From contig JASFRS010000111.1 of the NCBI GenBank assembly GCA_050114795.1, forward strand, positions 1 through 7,981: DNA of 7,981 bases. Reading direction: 5' to 3'. Source of the stretch: JASFRS01 sp050114795. GTDB lineage: Bacteria; Pseudomonadota; Alphaproteobacteria; Sphingomonadales; CAKZYD01. The notes under the pieces are model-generated. The model saw nothing but the letters and a program-made list of their open reading frames with translations. It searched no databases and was not told the origin of the DNA. The stretch's first letter is position 1; each line of letters starts with the position of its first letter. Positions 1 to 6,435 of this stretch are shown piece by piece. The translations under genes and the position numbers were made by a program.

Positions 1-424
1 CATCCAAAAACGCAACGGACTCTTGCTTACGTTTGCTAAGTAAGGCGTCCCCTAAAGGCAGAAGTTTTGCGCGCTCATACCGCCCCTCAAATGCAACGGG
101 CTGCGTCGGCGATGGAAGTGTCATCACCGGCTCTTCGCTTTTTTTCGACTTCAAAGAAGAGGAGGCCGTTGCAATCTGCTCCTGCAGGAATGTGCCTTGC
201 GCGGCACTTGCCATCTCTTCGCCCACCCCCCGCAGGCTGAGCGGAGAAGACAGATCTGTCGGCAATACCAGGCGCAATAGAACCAAAGACCAGAGTCCCT
301 GACGCAACAAGGGGCTTTTCACATGGGTGAATTTGATGATTAACGCTACCACAGCTGCCGTAACAGCCGCATAAAGCAATTGCTGGCCTAATTGAGAAGC
401 AACGTTCGGTGCCCAGTCCATCAT
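1..424 (-). CDS. M56-family (BlaR1/MecR1-type) membrane peptidase, N-terminal part, truncated by window edge
   Basis: Reading leftward from an ATG at 424-422 gives an open frame of 141 codons that leaves the window. It starts MMDWAPNVASQLGQQ, followed by a membrane segment at about residues 13-31. Next comes a stretch containing LRQGLWSLVLLRLVLP (about 41-56), which is typical of the first part of M56 peptidases. A polar, Ser/Lys-rich segment follows. The zinc motif HExxH would lie further on and is not visible. In this family the membrane protein senses an extracellular signal and relieves repression by a BlaI-type partner, directly or indirectly by proteolysis. The start overlaps the blaI stop as ATGA, so the two genes are translationally coupled in the usual repressor-then-sensor order. 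The ligand cannot be read from this fragment. The family call is firm from context plus sequence; a beta-lactam sensing role is not shown. Confidence 0.82.
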   Translation of the reverse strand, partial: MMDWAPNVASQLGQQLLYAAVTAAVVALIIKFTHVKSPLLRQGLWSLVLLRLVLPTDLSSPLSLRGVGEEMASAAQGTFLQEQIATASSSLKSKKSEEPVMTLPSPTQPVAFEGRYERAKLLPLGDALLSKRKQESVAFLD

Positions 425-822
425 TTCTCTTCCTCCAGGCCATCTTCGACCAAACGGCTTAACTCATCCAGTTCATCCGACGACAATGTGCCAGTTCCCT
501 TAAACATATTGACCACGGCGAGACTATCCGTTTCCAAAATGCGGTCGGCGAAGAATTGCACCATGCGCGCAAGACCGGCAGGCTTTGTAATCTCGGGCGT
601 ATAAACGAAGCTGTTTTTCCGGCTATCCCGGCTAAGCAAGCCCTTGCCAACCATCCGATCCATCACCGTCTTTGTTGTCGTATAGGCCCACCCCGTTTGG
701 CCAACGACCTGGTCATGAACATCGCGCACACTTAATGCATCACCCCGCCATAGAGGGCGTAGGACGGTGAGTTCCGCCTGGGAAATTTCCGGCAATGTTG
801 CTTGCTTCTTGCGCGGGGCCAT
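421..822 (-). CDS. blaI: BlaI/MecI/CopY-family transcriptional repressor
   Basis: This is a 133-residue winged-helix repressor, the usual length for the family. Residues about 13-66 (ISQAELTVLRPLW through GWAYTTTKTVMDRMVGKGLL) form the DNA-binding domain, with the characteristic YTTTKTVMDRM recognition helix. The wing follows (SRDSRKNSFVYTP, 64-76), and residues about 83-130 form the dimerisation helices. In staphylococcal BlaI/MecI, cleavage falls at an Asn-Phe bond in the dimerisation region; a comparable NMF lies at 105-107 here, but whether it is cut is unknown. The ATG at 822 has an AGGAG Shine-Dalgarno sequence at 833-829, six bases upstream. The gene overlaps the M56 sensor gene by 4 bp. 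A TACA/TGTA dyad lies 37-51 bases upstream, so autorepression is likely. The target need not be a beta-lactamase; the divergent neighbour is an M20 hydrolase. Confidence 0.92.
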   Translation of the reverse strand: MAPRKKQATLPEISQAELTVLRPLWRGDALSVRDVHDQVVGQTGWAYTTTKTVMDRMVGKGLLSRDSRKNSFVYTPEITKPAGLARMVQFFADRILETDSLAVVNMFKGTGTLSSDELDELSRLVEDGLEEEK

Positions 823-858
823 GATTTGCTCCTGTTAAATCGAATTCGAAAACGACGT

Positions 859-873
859 TACTACAGTGTAGTA
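859..873. promoter_or_regulatory. Candidate BlaI/MecI-type operator between divergent genes
   Basis: A perfect dyad, TACTACA-G-TGTAGTA, has 7-bp arms around one central base (866). It contains the TACA/TGTA core and the ACTACA/TGTAGT arms typical of BlaI/MecI operators. It lies 37 bases from the blaI start and 30 from the M20 start. A repressor bound there would cover the likely -10 region in both directions. On the blaI strand a possible -35 (TTGCAA, 883-878) lies upstream with a weak -10 (TAACGT, 860-855), which would put the dyad in the spacer. The promoter assignment is weak; the dyad itself is exact. Confidence 0.75.
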
Positions 874-902
874 CGTTTTGCAAGAACTGAAGAGGGCATT
901 CT

Positions 903-2231
903 ATGTTCAAGCTGTTTTTTCGCTCCATTCTCATTTCCAGTTGTGCCATTGGCCTTGCTTCCGCATCACATGCGGCTGAGGATTTAAAAGACCAAATAGC
1001 AAAGGATTACGGTCATTTGGAAAAACTCTATATCCATTTGCATCAAAACCCTGAGCTATCTTTTTATGAAACAGAAACAGCCAAGCGACTAGCAGCAGAA
1101 CTTGCCGACCTGGATTTTGACGTAACTGAGCAAGTGGGGGAAACCGGCATTGTTGGCGTCATGAAAAATGGTGACGGCCCGACGATTCTTATACGCACGG
1201 ATTTGGACGCTCTCCCGGTTCCCGAACAAACTGGGCTGCCTTATGCAAGTACAGTTACAGCAACAGGGGTGGATGGCACGACATCCCCCGTTATGCACGC
1301 CTGCGGTCATGATGTTCATATGACCGTTTGGACCGGCGTCGCCCGTCAAATGGCAGCGATGAAAGATAAATGGAGCGGCACTTTGGTCATGATTGGCCAA
1401 CCCGCTGAAGAGCGAGGCGCCGGAGCACGCGCAATGCTTAAAGACGGACTTTTCGAACGCTTTCCCAAGCCTGATTATAATCTTGCCCTCCATGTGAACT
1501 CAGCGCTGCCCGCCGGGAAAATCGCCTATAGCAAGGGCTATGCTCTTGCGAATGTGGATAGCGTGGATATCACCGTGCAAGGCATCGGCGGGCACGGCGC
1601 TTATCCCAATACGACCAAAGACCCTGTCGTGCTCGCGTCTCAAATCGTTGTGGCCCTGCAAACTCTTGTCAGCCGGGAAGTCTCCCCCTTGGAACCCGCG
1701 GTCGTCACAGTTGGTTCATTTCATGGTGGAGCCAAGCATAATATCATTTCAAATGAAGTGAAATTGCAGCTCACCGTGCGGTCTTATAGTGATGAAGTAC
1801 GGCAACAATTGCTGGATGGCATCAAACGCATTGCACGCGGCCAGGCCATTTCAGCGGGCCTGAGCGAGGACAAATACCCTATTGTCACCCTTAGAAATGA
1901 AGGCACACCCAGTACATTTAATACACCGGAACTTGTTGATACTGTTCTCCCGGCCATCGCAAATGCAATCGGCAGTGAAAATTTGGTTGAAGTCGACCCT
2001 GTTATGGGCGGTGAAGATTTTTCCGAATATGGGCGCACAGAAGATAAAATTCCATCATTCATTTTCTGGTTGGGTGCCGTGAATAATCAGACTTACGCGC
2101 AACTTATGAAAGAAGGAAAGACATTACCCAGCCTGCATTCACCCTTCTTTGCACCTGATCCGAAGCCAACCATTACAACTGGTGTGAATGCGATGACACA
2201 GGCGGCCATCCACCTGTTCAATACGAAATAA
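903..2231 (+). CDS. Secreted M20-family amidohydrolase / metallopeptidase
   Basis: This is a 442-residue enzyme of the M20D amidohydrolase group (hippurate hydrolase, N-acyl-amino-acid hydrolase and IAA-amino-acid hydrolase relatives). Metal-binding motifs are complete: HACGHD (132-137), QPAEE (166-170), LHVNS with His197, and LHSP with His412. HQNPELSF (47-54), GGHGAY (229-234, dimerisation domain) and MGGEDF (368-373) are also typical. Residues 1-24 form a signal peptide (basic start, FFRSILISSCAIGLAS core, SHA-A cleavage site), so the enzyme probably acts in the periplasm. The start has an AGAGGG Shine-Dalgarno sequence about seven bases upstream. The gene is divergent from blaI across a BlaI-type dyad and may be induced by the same signal. 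Its 3' end overlaps the convergent kynU end by 14 bp. The substrate (acylated amino acid, dipeptide or cell-wall fragment) cannot be read from sequence. Confidence 0.9.
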   Translation: MFKLFFRSILISSCAIGLASASHAAEDLKDQIAKDYGHLEKLYIHLHQNPELSFYETETAKRLAAELADLDFDVTEQVGETGIVGVMKNGDGPTILIRTDLDALPVPEQTGLPYASTVTATGVDGTTSPVMHACGHDVHMTVWTGVARQMAAMKDKWSGTLVMIGQPAEERGAGARAMLKDGLFERFPKPDYNLALHVNSALPAGKIAYSKGYALANVDSVDITVQGIGGHGAYPNTTKDPVVLASQIVVALQTLVSREVSPLEPAVVTVGSFHGGAKHNIISNEVKLQLTVRSYSDEVRQQLLDGIKRIARGQAISAGLSEDKYPIVTLRNEGTPSTFNTPELVDTVLPAIANAIGSENLVEVDPVMGGEDFSEYGRTEDKIPSFIFWLGAVNNQTYAQLMKEGKTLPSLHSPFFAPDPKPTITTGVNAMTQAAIHLFNTK

Positions 2232-3423
2232 GACGCTCGTATTCTTCTTTAAGCGTCTGAACAACATCCCATAAATCCTGGTAGCGCACATAAAGCGCTG
2301 CCAGGCCGAACCGAATGATATTCGGCGGGCGGAAATCGGCAATGATACCCCCGCCCTCCAACGCCTGAACAAGGGCTTGCGCATGGTCGGTTTTTAGACA
2401 AATCTGCGCGCCACGGTCGTCCGATTTAACTGGCGATATATTTACAATGCCACAGTCGCCAAGTTGTTCCTCCACAAGTTGGATAAAATAATCTCCAAGC
2501 GCTGAAGATTTTGCGGCAATTTTTTCAATCCCAGCCTCAACCATCATATCAACACCGCATTCAAGCGATGCCAGCGCCAATATAGGCGGTGTCCCGCTGA
2601 GGTGCCGTGCAATACCTATTTTCGGCTGATAATCGGACGAAAAGTCAAATGGGGCTGCATGTCCCATCCAACCAGGTAATGCGGGGGCTCCATGTTGATG
2701 GCGTTCAGCAACAAAGAGAAATGCCGGTGCCCCAGGGCCACCATTTAAGAATTTATAAGTGCAGCCGACGGCCAAATCCACGTCGCACGCATTTAAATCG
2801 ACCGCGATAGCACCACTACTATGGCTTAAATCCCAGAGCGCCAAGGCCCCAACATCATGGGCCCGCGCAGTCAGCGCAGCCATGTCATGCCGTTCAGATG
2901 ATTTATAATTTACATGGGTGAGGACAAGCAGCGCACACTCCCGATCCAGCGCATTCATGAGATCAGAACGCTCAACCACGCGCAGCTCCATGCCGGTTGA
3001 ACGCTTAACAATATCCTTTAAAATATAAAGGTCAGTCGGGAAATTTCCCTTTTCCGTTACGATAACTTTACGTTCTGGCCGAAGACTCAAACCAACCATC
3101 GTCATTTTAGCAAGATTGAGTGACGTGGATTCAGCAATGACCACTTCTCCCGGCTCCGCACCGATGAGCTTTGCAATCTTATCGCCGGTGCGGAAAGGAC
3201 GTTGCATCCAATCTTCATCATGCCAGGATGCACCTCCCTTCTTACCCCAATGGTTTTCCAACACCTCATTCATCGCCCCTGAGGTCTTTAAAGGCCGGGG
3301 ACCAAGTGAATTACCGTTGAAATACAGGCCTTGGCCAGGCAGTTGAAAACGGTCGCGGAAAGGCGCGAGTTCGTCTTCACCATCCAATCTCTCCAAATCC
3401 TCTCTTGTCAAAAATTGTGGCAA
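2218..3423 (-). CDS. kynU: Kynureninase (PLP-dependent)
   Basis: Kynureninase cleaves L-kynurenine to anthranilate and L-alanine in tryptophan catabolism, in the cytoplasm. The 401-residue length is normal. Signature segments are YFNGNSLGP (34-42), GNFPTDLYI (126-134), LWDLSHSSGA (196-205, with Asp198 for the PLP ring nitrogen), CTYKFLNGGPGAPAFLFV (221-238, Lys224 as the Schiff-base lysine), HLSGTPPIL (274-282) and the IRFGLAALYVRY carboxylate-binding region (370-381, Arg371). The start is TTG at 3423-3421, supported by AGGAG six bases upstream; there is no better ATG. The gene is divergent from an Lrp/AsnC regulator and convergent, with a 14-bp overlap, with the M20 gene. No tryptophan dioxygenase or formamidase gene is in the window, so the rest of the pathway must be elsewhere, or kynurenine is taken up. 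Confidence 0.95.
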   Translation of the reverse strand: MPQFLTREDLERLDGEDELAPFRDRFQLPGQGLYFNGNSLGPRPLKTSGAMNEVLENHWGKKGGASWHDEDWMQRPFRTGDKIAKLIGAEPGEVVIAESTSLNLAKMTMVGLSLRPERKVIVTEKGNFPTDLYILKDIVKRSTGMELRVVERSDLMNALDRECALLVLTHVNYKSSERHDMAALTARAHDVGALALWDLSHSSGAIAVDLNACDVDLAVGCTYKFLNGGPGAPAFLFVAERHQHGAPALPGWMGHAAPFDFSSDYQPKIGIARHLSGTPPILALASLECGVDMMVEAGIEKIAAKSSALGDYFIQLVEEQLGDCGIVNISPVKSDDRGAQICLKTDHAQALVQALEGGGIIADFRPPNIIRFGLAALYVRYQDLWDVVQTLKEEYERLISY

Positions 3424-3429
3424 TTGAAG

Positions 3430-3434
3430 CTCCT
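3430..3434 (-). promoter_or_regulatory. Shine-Dalgarno sequence fixing the TTG start of kynU
   Basis: On the minus strand AGGAG (3434-3430, within AAAGGAGC) is followed by six bases and then TTG at 3423. This is the only good ribosome binding site near the start of the kynureninase homology. It supports a non-ATG start and hence a protein beginning MPQFLTRE. Confidence 0.7.
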
Positions 3435-3463
3435 TTGACGAATAAAATGCTTAAAAATACACA
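3435..3463 (+). promoter_or_regulatory. Possible promoter of the Lrp/AsnC gene
   Basis: TTGACG (3435-3440) matches five of six bases of the -35 consensus. TACACA (3458-3463) is a weak -10 after a 17-base, A-rich spacer. Transcription would begin near 3470, which makes the upstream TTG (3405) and ATG (3447) poor start codons for the regulator. The -35 hexamer lies next to the kynU ribosome binding site on the other strand. Confidence 0.35.
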
Positions 3464-3527
3464 TCCAACCCAAATTTCTTCTTTTGAAAGCTGGAACAAC
3501 GCGTCAAGTCGCGCTATGGCTTGTGTC

Positions 3528-4019
3528 ATGAAAGCACGAAATTTAGATGATATCGACTTAGAAATTCTGGCCTTATTGCAAAATGACGGTCGGATGACCA
3601 ATCGTTCTCTGGCGGAGGCCGTTGGGCTTTCCCCTAGCCCCTGCCTTGAGCGTGTACGCCGCCTGGAAGAAGCCGGTTTTATTTCACGTTATATGGCTGT
3701 TATTGATGTGGAAAAACTTTATGCGCCAGTGTCTATAATGGCGCAGATTACATTGGGCCACCAAAGCAAGGGACAACAGGCAAAAGTCGAAGAATATCTA
3801 ACGGCAATAAGCGCGATCGTCACGCTCTATGAGGTTAGTGGTGATTGCGATTATATTGCACGGATTGTGACCCCGACTATCGCCGATTATCAGCAGCTAA
3901 CTGCGGGGTTGCTTGAAAACCCAGAGCTCGGAATTGAGCGCATCGTCAGTCATGTTGTCATGCGTGACATTAAGGATTTTTCCGGTTTCCCCCTGAATCC
4001 GGATGATTCGAACAGCTAA
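3528..4019 (+). CDS. Lrp/AsnC-family transcriptional regulator (KynR-like by position)
   Basis: From the ATG at 3528 the protein has 163 residues, normal for Lrp/AsnC proteins. The AsnC-type helix-turn-helix occupies about residues 5-65 (LDDIDLEILALLQNDGR, then RSLAEAVGLSPSPCLERVRRLEEAGFI, given here in parts). A RAM ligand-sensing domain follows at about 70-150, with the VSGDCDYIARI core. The frame is open further upstream (TTG 3405, ATG 3447, ATG 3516), but homology begins near 3534, a possible promoter lies at 3435-3463, and no start has a clear Shine-Dalgarno sequence. The choice between 3516 and 3528 is therefore open. It is divergent from kynU, like KynR, the kynurenine-responsive Lrp-type activator of Pseudomonas aeruginosa. 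It also precedes the arginine/ornithine genes, so control of rocD or of both sides is possible. The effector is inference. Confidence 0.9.
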   Translation: MKARNLDDIDLEILALLQNDGRMTNRSLAEAVGLSPSPCLERVRRLEEAGFISRYMAVIDVEKLYAPVSIMAQITLGHQSKGQQAKVEEYLTAISAIVTLYEVSGDCDYIARIVTPTIADYQQLTAGLLENPELGIERIVSHVVMRDIKDFSGFPLNPDDSNS

Positions 4020-4048
4020 CACCCTGATTCGCGCAATCCCATCTCTCT

Positions 4049-4071
4049 GCCGCAGAATTTAGTTCTGCGGC
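4049..4071 (+). terminator. Strong hairpin downstream of the Lrp gene, possible terminator
   Basis: GCCGCAGAA and TTCTGCGGC form a perfect 9-bp stem around a 5-base loop (TTTAG), 29 bases after the Lrp stop codon. A T/G wobble pair can extend the stem by one. The following bases, GACCATTGCTTTT, hold only a short T run about nine bases after the stem. It is therefore not a textbook Rho-independent terminator; it may be a weak terminator or an mRNA 3'-end stabiliser. Confidence 0.45.
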
Positions 4072-4081
4072 GACCATTGCT

Positions 4082-4251
4082 TTTGTCATCCTGATTTTGA
4101 CAAATCATCGCTATGCAGATTGTCCTGCATGATAAGCGCTATTCATTTGCCAGATGAGCTGAACATCCAGCAAAATGAGTTGAACTCGAAGTGCAAGCTC
4201 ATGCCACGAGCAAGCAAAGAGCCATGAAATTTCACAAGACTTAATTTGTCA
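4082..4251. promoter_or_regulatory. rocD upstream region with repeated TTTGTCA half-sites and a phased direct repeat
   Basis: The 245-bp gap between the Lrp gene and rocD holds no gene. TTTGTCA (4082-4088) and TGACAAA (4098-4104) form an inverted repeat with a 9-bp spacer. A third copy, TTTGTCA, lies at 4245-4251, touching the rocD Shine-Dalgarno sequence. A smaller dyad, ATGCAG/CTGCAT, lies at 4113-4130. ATGAGCTGAAC (4154-4164) recurs as ATGAGTTGAAC (4175-4185), 21 bp apart, or two helical turns. TTGACA (4097-4102) is a perfect -35 hexamer but has no good -10 at the right distance. The region probably contains the rocD promoter and operator; binding by the neighbouring Lrp-type protein is inference. 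Confidence 0.4.
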
Positions 4252-4264
4252 GGAGAGCGGCTTC

Positions 4265-5503
4265 ATGACGGCGCGCGAATTAGAAGACCAATATGGCGCA
4301 CATAATTATCACCCCCTCCCCGTGGTTTTGACCCGCGGCGAAGGTGTCTGGGTCTGGGATGAGGATGGCAAGCGTTATCTGGATATGATGAGCGCTTATT
4401 CCGCCGTCTCCCACGGGCATCGCCACCCGCGTATTATTAAAGCGCTCAAAGACCAGCTTGACCGGATCGCCGTCACATCAAGAGCCTATTATACGGACAA
4501 ATTAGGGGCCTTTCTAAAAAAGCTGTGCGATGTTGCGCAGATGGATATGGCTTTGCCTATGAATACCGGCGCTGAGGCTGTAGAGACCGCCATCAAGGCA
4601 GCACGGCGTTGGGGATATCAGGTCAAAGGCATTGAAAAGGACCAAGCCGAAATCATCGTAGTGACCGGAAATTTCCATGGCCGCACAACGACAATTGTCG
4701 GCTTTTCATCCGATGAAGAATATAAACAGGGCTTTGGCCCCTTTACCCCTGGCTTCCGCCTTGTTGAATATGGTGATGCAAAGGCCCTAGCTGAAGCTAT
4801 TACCCCAAATACCTGCGCTATTTTAATGGAGCCCATCCAAGGTGAAGCAGGCATTGTTGTTCCACCTCAGGGTTACTTACGCGAAGCCCGGCGACTATGT
4901 GATGAAAATAATGTCCTCTTAATCCTTGATGAGATTCAATCCGGGCTTGCGCGGACTGGCAAAATGTTTGCCTTTGAACATGAAAGCATCCGCCCGGACG
5001 GCCTTATCTTAGGCAAAGCTTTAGGTGGTGGTGTTTTGCCCGTTTCCGCCTTCCTCGCTTCCAAAGAGGTTATGGAATTATTTAACCCCGGCAGCCACGG
5101 ATCCACATTCGGCGGGAACCCTTTAGCAGCAGCCGTTGGCGCGGAAGCCTTGGATGTGATTTTGGATGAAAATCTGGTGGAGCGCTCTGCTGAACAAGGG
5201 GAGTATCTGAAATCCCGAATTGCCGCCTTAAATTCCCCGCTCATCACCGAAGTGCGTGGCAAAGGGCTTTGGATTGGTGTCGAAATTGACCCTAAACTTG
5301 CCTCTGCTCGCGATTTTTGTGAGCGCATGAAAGCCAAAGGGGTCTTGTCAAAAGAAACCCATGCGACTGTCGTACGCTTAGCCCCACCCCTGGTTATTTC
5401 CAGAGAAGATCTGGACTGGGGCATCGATCGTTTTGTTGAAGTCATCCGCGAAATGGAAGCGGAATTATCCTTAAACTCACCTGCGACCCGTGTGGCCAGT
5501 TAA
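4265..5503 (+). CDS. rocD: Ornithine aminotransferase (ornithine-oxo-acid transaminase)
   Basis: This cytoplasmic PLP enzyme moves the delta-amino group of ornithine to 2-oxoglutarate, giving glutamate semialdehyde and glutamate. The 412-residue sequence follows mature eukaryotic-type OAT closely: GAHNYHPLPV (11-20, Tyr15 matching human Tyr55), SAYSAVSHGH (43-52, Tyr45 matching Tyr85), PMNTGAEA (98-105), NFHGR (136-140, Arg140 matching Arg180), IQGEAG with Glu194 (matching Glu235), LDEIQSGLARTG (221-232, Asp222), LGKALGGG with Lys251 as the Schiff-base lysine, and STFGGNPL (280-287). These tyrosine, arginine and glutamate positions separate OAT from acetylornithine or GABA aminotransferases. 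The start has AGGAGAG at 4251-4257. Eighteen bases separate it from the guanidine-modifying enzyme gene downstream, so the two form a likely operon supplying and consuming ornithine. Confidence 0.95.
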   Translation: MTARELEDQYGAHNYHPLPVVLTRGEGVWVWDEDGKRYLDMMSAYSAVSHGHRHPRIIKALKDQLDRIAVTSRAYYTDKLGAFLKKLCDVAQMDMALPMNTGAEAVETAIKAARRWGYQVKGIEKDQAEIIVVTGNFHGRTTTIVGFSSDEEYKQGFGPFTPGFRLVEYGDAKALAEAITPNTCAILMEPIQGEAGIVVPPQGYLREARRLCDENNVLLILDEIQSGLARTGKMFAFEHESIRPDGLILGKALGGGVLPVSAFLASKEVMELFNPGSHGSTFGGNPLAAAVGAEALDVILDENLVERSAEQGEYLKSRIAALNSPLITEVRGKGLWIGVEIDPKLASARDFCERMKAKGVLSKETHATVVRLAPPLVISREDLDWGIDRFVEVIREMEAELSLNSPATRVAS

Positions 5504-5521
5504 TTTTTCCAAAGGTGAAAT

Positions 5522-6412
5522 ATGGAATTAGAAACAGCAATGAATGCGCGTCATTCAAAAGATAATAATAAGTCACGGCTTTTCATGTGCCCGCCGGACT
5601 ATTTCGAAGTCACCTATCAAATCAACCCGTGGATGTCCCCGGATGAATGGGGCAAAAACCGCGATAAATTATCGGCACAAGCCAAAGAAGAGTGGGAAAA
5701 CCTGAAAGCCACCTATGAACGGTTAGGCCATGAAGTCATTACCATTGATGCTGTCGACGGCCTTCCCGATATGGTTTTTACTGCAAATTCCGGCATTGTT
5801 TTAAACGGCACGGTCTTGCTTGCGCATTTCCGCCATCCTCAGCGCCAAGGTGAGGAGAAATATTTCGCACGTTTTTTTGAGGGCTTGAAGGAAAAAGGAC
5901 TCATCAAAAAAGTCGTTGCCCCAAAAGAAGAAATTATCTTTGAAGGCGCGGGGGATGCCGTCTGGGATCCTTATCGCAAGCTATATTGGGTGGGTTTTAA
6001 CCAGCGTTCTGATCGGTCTGCCGTTGACATGGTTGCAGATGTCCTTGGGCAAAAAGCTATCCCCCTCGAAATGGTGAGTGAAGACTTTTATCATCTCGAT
6101 GTGGCTCTGGCCCCGCTATCCCGCGGGCATTTGATTTACATTGCTGATGCCTTTGATGAAAAGGGCTTTAATAGATTGAAAGAACTGGCGGGTGAAGACA
6201 TGCTCGTCCCAGCAACTGCAGAAGATGCTGAAGGCTTTGGTGTGAATGCGGTGAATTTAGGCGACGATATAATCACAGCCCATTGCAGCGATGACCTGCG
6301 TACCCGACTTGAGGCTTTAGGCTATAATATTCACATCTGTCCGCTTGAGACTTTTAAGATGTCCGGCGGCGGCGCCTTTTGCCTGACATTGAAGTTAGAC
6401 TATCAAGTCTAA
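5522..6412 (+). CDS. Guanidine-modifying enzyme, probable arginine dihydrolase (ArgZ type); DDAH-like
   Basis: This 296-residue pentein-fold enzyme belongs to the amidinotransferase superfamily. It has the opening RLFMCPPDYFEVTYQINPWM (19-38) and LPDMVFTANSG (81-91). Glu141 lies in FEGAGD (140-145), His191 in FYHLDVALAPL (189-199), and the nucleophile Cys287 in the C-terminal GGGAFCLTL (282-290). The asparagines in INPWM (Asn35) and FTANSG (Asn89) match, as I recall, those in the N-terminal domain of cyanobacterial ArgZ/AgrE, which converts arginine to ornithine, CO2 and two ammonia. Automatic annotation may call it dimethylargininase, but that product (citrulline) would not feed RocD. AgrE carries a fused ornithine cyclodeaminase; here the module stands alone beside rocD. 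The start at 5522 has AAGGTGA upstream at close spacing; an ATG at 5540 lacks a good site. Family is sure; arginine dihydrolase is inference from motifs and context. Confidence 0.82.
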   Translation: MELETAMNARHSKDNNKSRLFMCPPDYFEVTYQINPWMSPDEWGKNRDKLSAQAKEEWENLKATYERLGHEVITIDAVDGLPDMVFTANSGIVLNGTVLLAHFRHPQRQGEEKYFARFFEGLKEKGLIKKVVAPKEEIIFEGAGDAVWDPYRKLYWVGFNQRSDRSAVDMVADVLGQKAIPLEMVSEDFYHLDVALAPLSRGHLIYIADAFDEKGFNRLKELAGEDMLVPATAEDAEGFGVNAVNLGDDIITAHCSDDLRTRLEALGYNIHICPLETFKMSGGGAFCLTLKLDYQV

Positions 6413-6424
6413 TTTTTTCTTTTC
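6395..6424 (+). terminator. Candidate Rho-independent terminator spanning the stop codon of the ArgZ-like gene
   Basis: TTAGACT (6395-6401) pairs perfectly with AGTCTAA (6406-6412) around a 4-base loop. TTTTTTCTTTTC (6413-6424) follows at once. The second arm contains the TAA stop codon. The stem is short with three G-C pairs, though A-T and G-T pairs with the T tract can extend it, so termination may be partial. Confidence 0.5.
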
Positions 6425-6435
6425 ACAAAACAAAT

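Noticed and set aside
87..443. Minus-strand open frame of 118 codons over the left edge
   Set aside because: It lies in a different frame from the M56 homology, lacks family features and is Cys/Gly/Arg-rich like a shadow. The M56 frame starting at 424 explains the region.
840..849. 10-bp palindrome TCGAATTCGA in the blaI leader
   Set aside because: Ten-base palindromes are expected several times in a window of this size, and it lacks the TACA/TGTA core.
933..944. Possible lipobox (ISSC, Cys14) in the M20 signal peptide
   Set aside because: The hydrophobic stretch before it is too short, and hydrophobic residues continue to a normal SHA-A signal peptidase I site.
3405..3527. N-terminal extension of the Lrp/AsnC protein from TTG 3405 or ATG 3447
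   Set aside because: No Shine-Dalgarno sequence, it overlaps the kynU start, it adds residues beyond normal family length, and a possible promoter lies inside it.
4192..4206. Minus-strand sigma-54-like TGGCATGAGCTTGCA
   Set aside because: The GG to GC spacing is one base too short and it points away from rocD, into the Lrp gene end.
5522..6412. Plain dimethylargininase (DDAH) call
   Set aside because: The Asn-containing INPWM and FTANSG motifs and the rocD neighbour favour an arginine to ornithine enzyme. DDAH remains a possible alternative but is not preferred.
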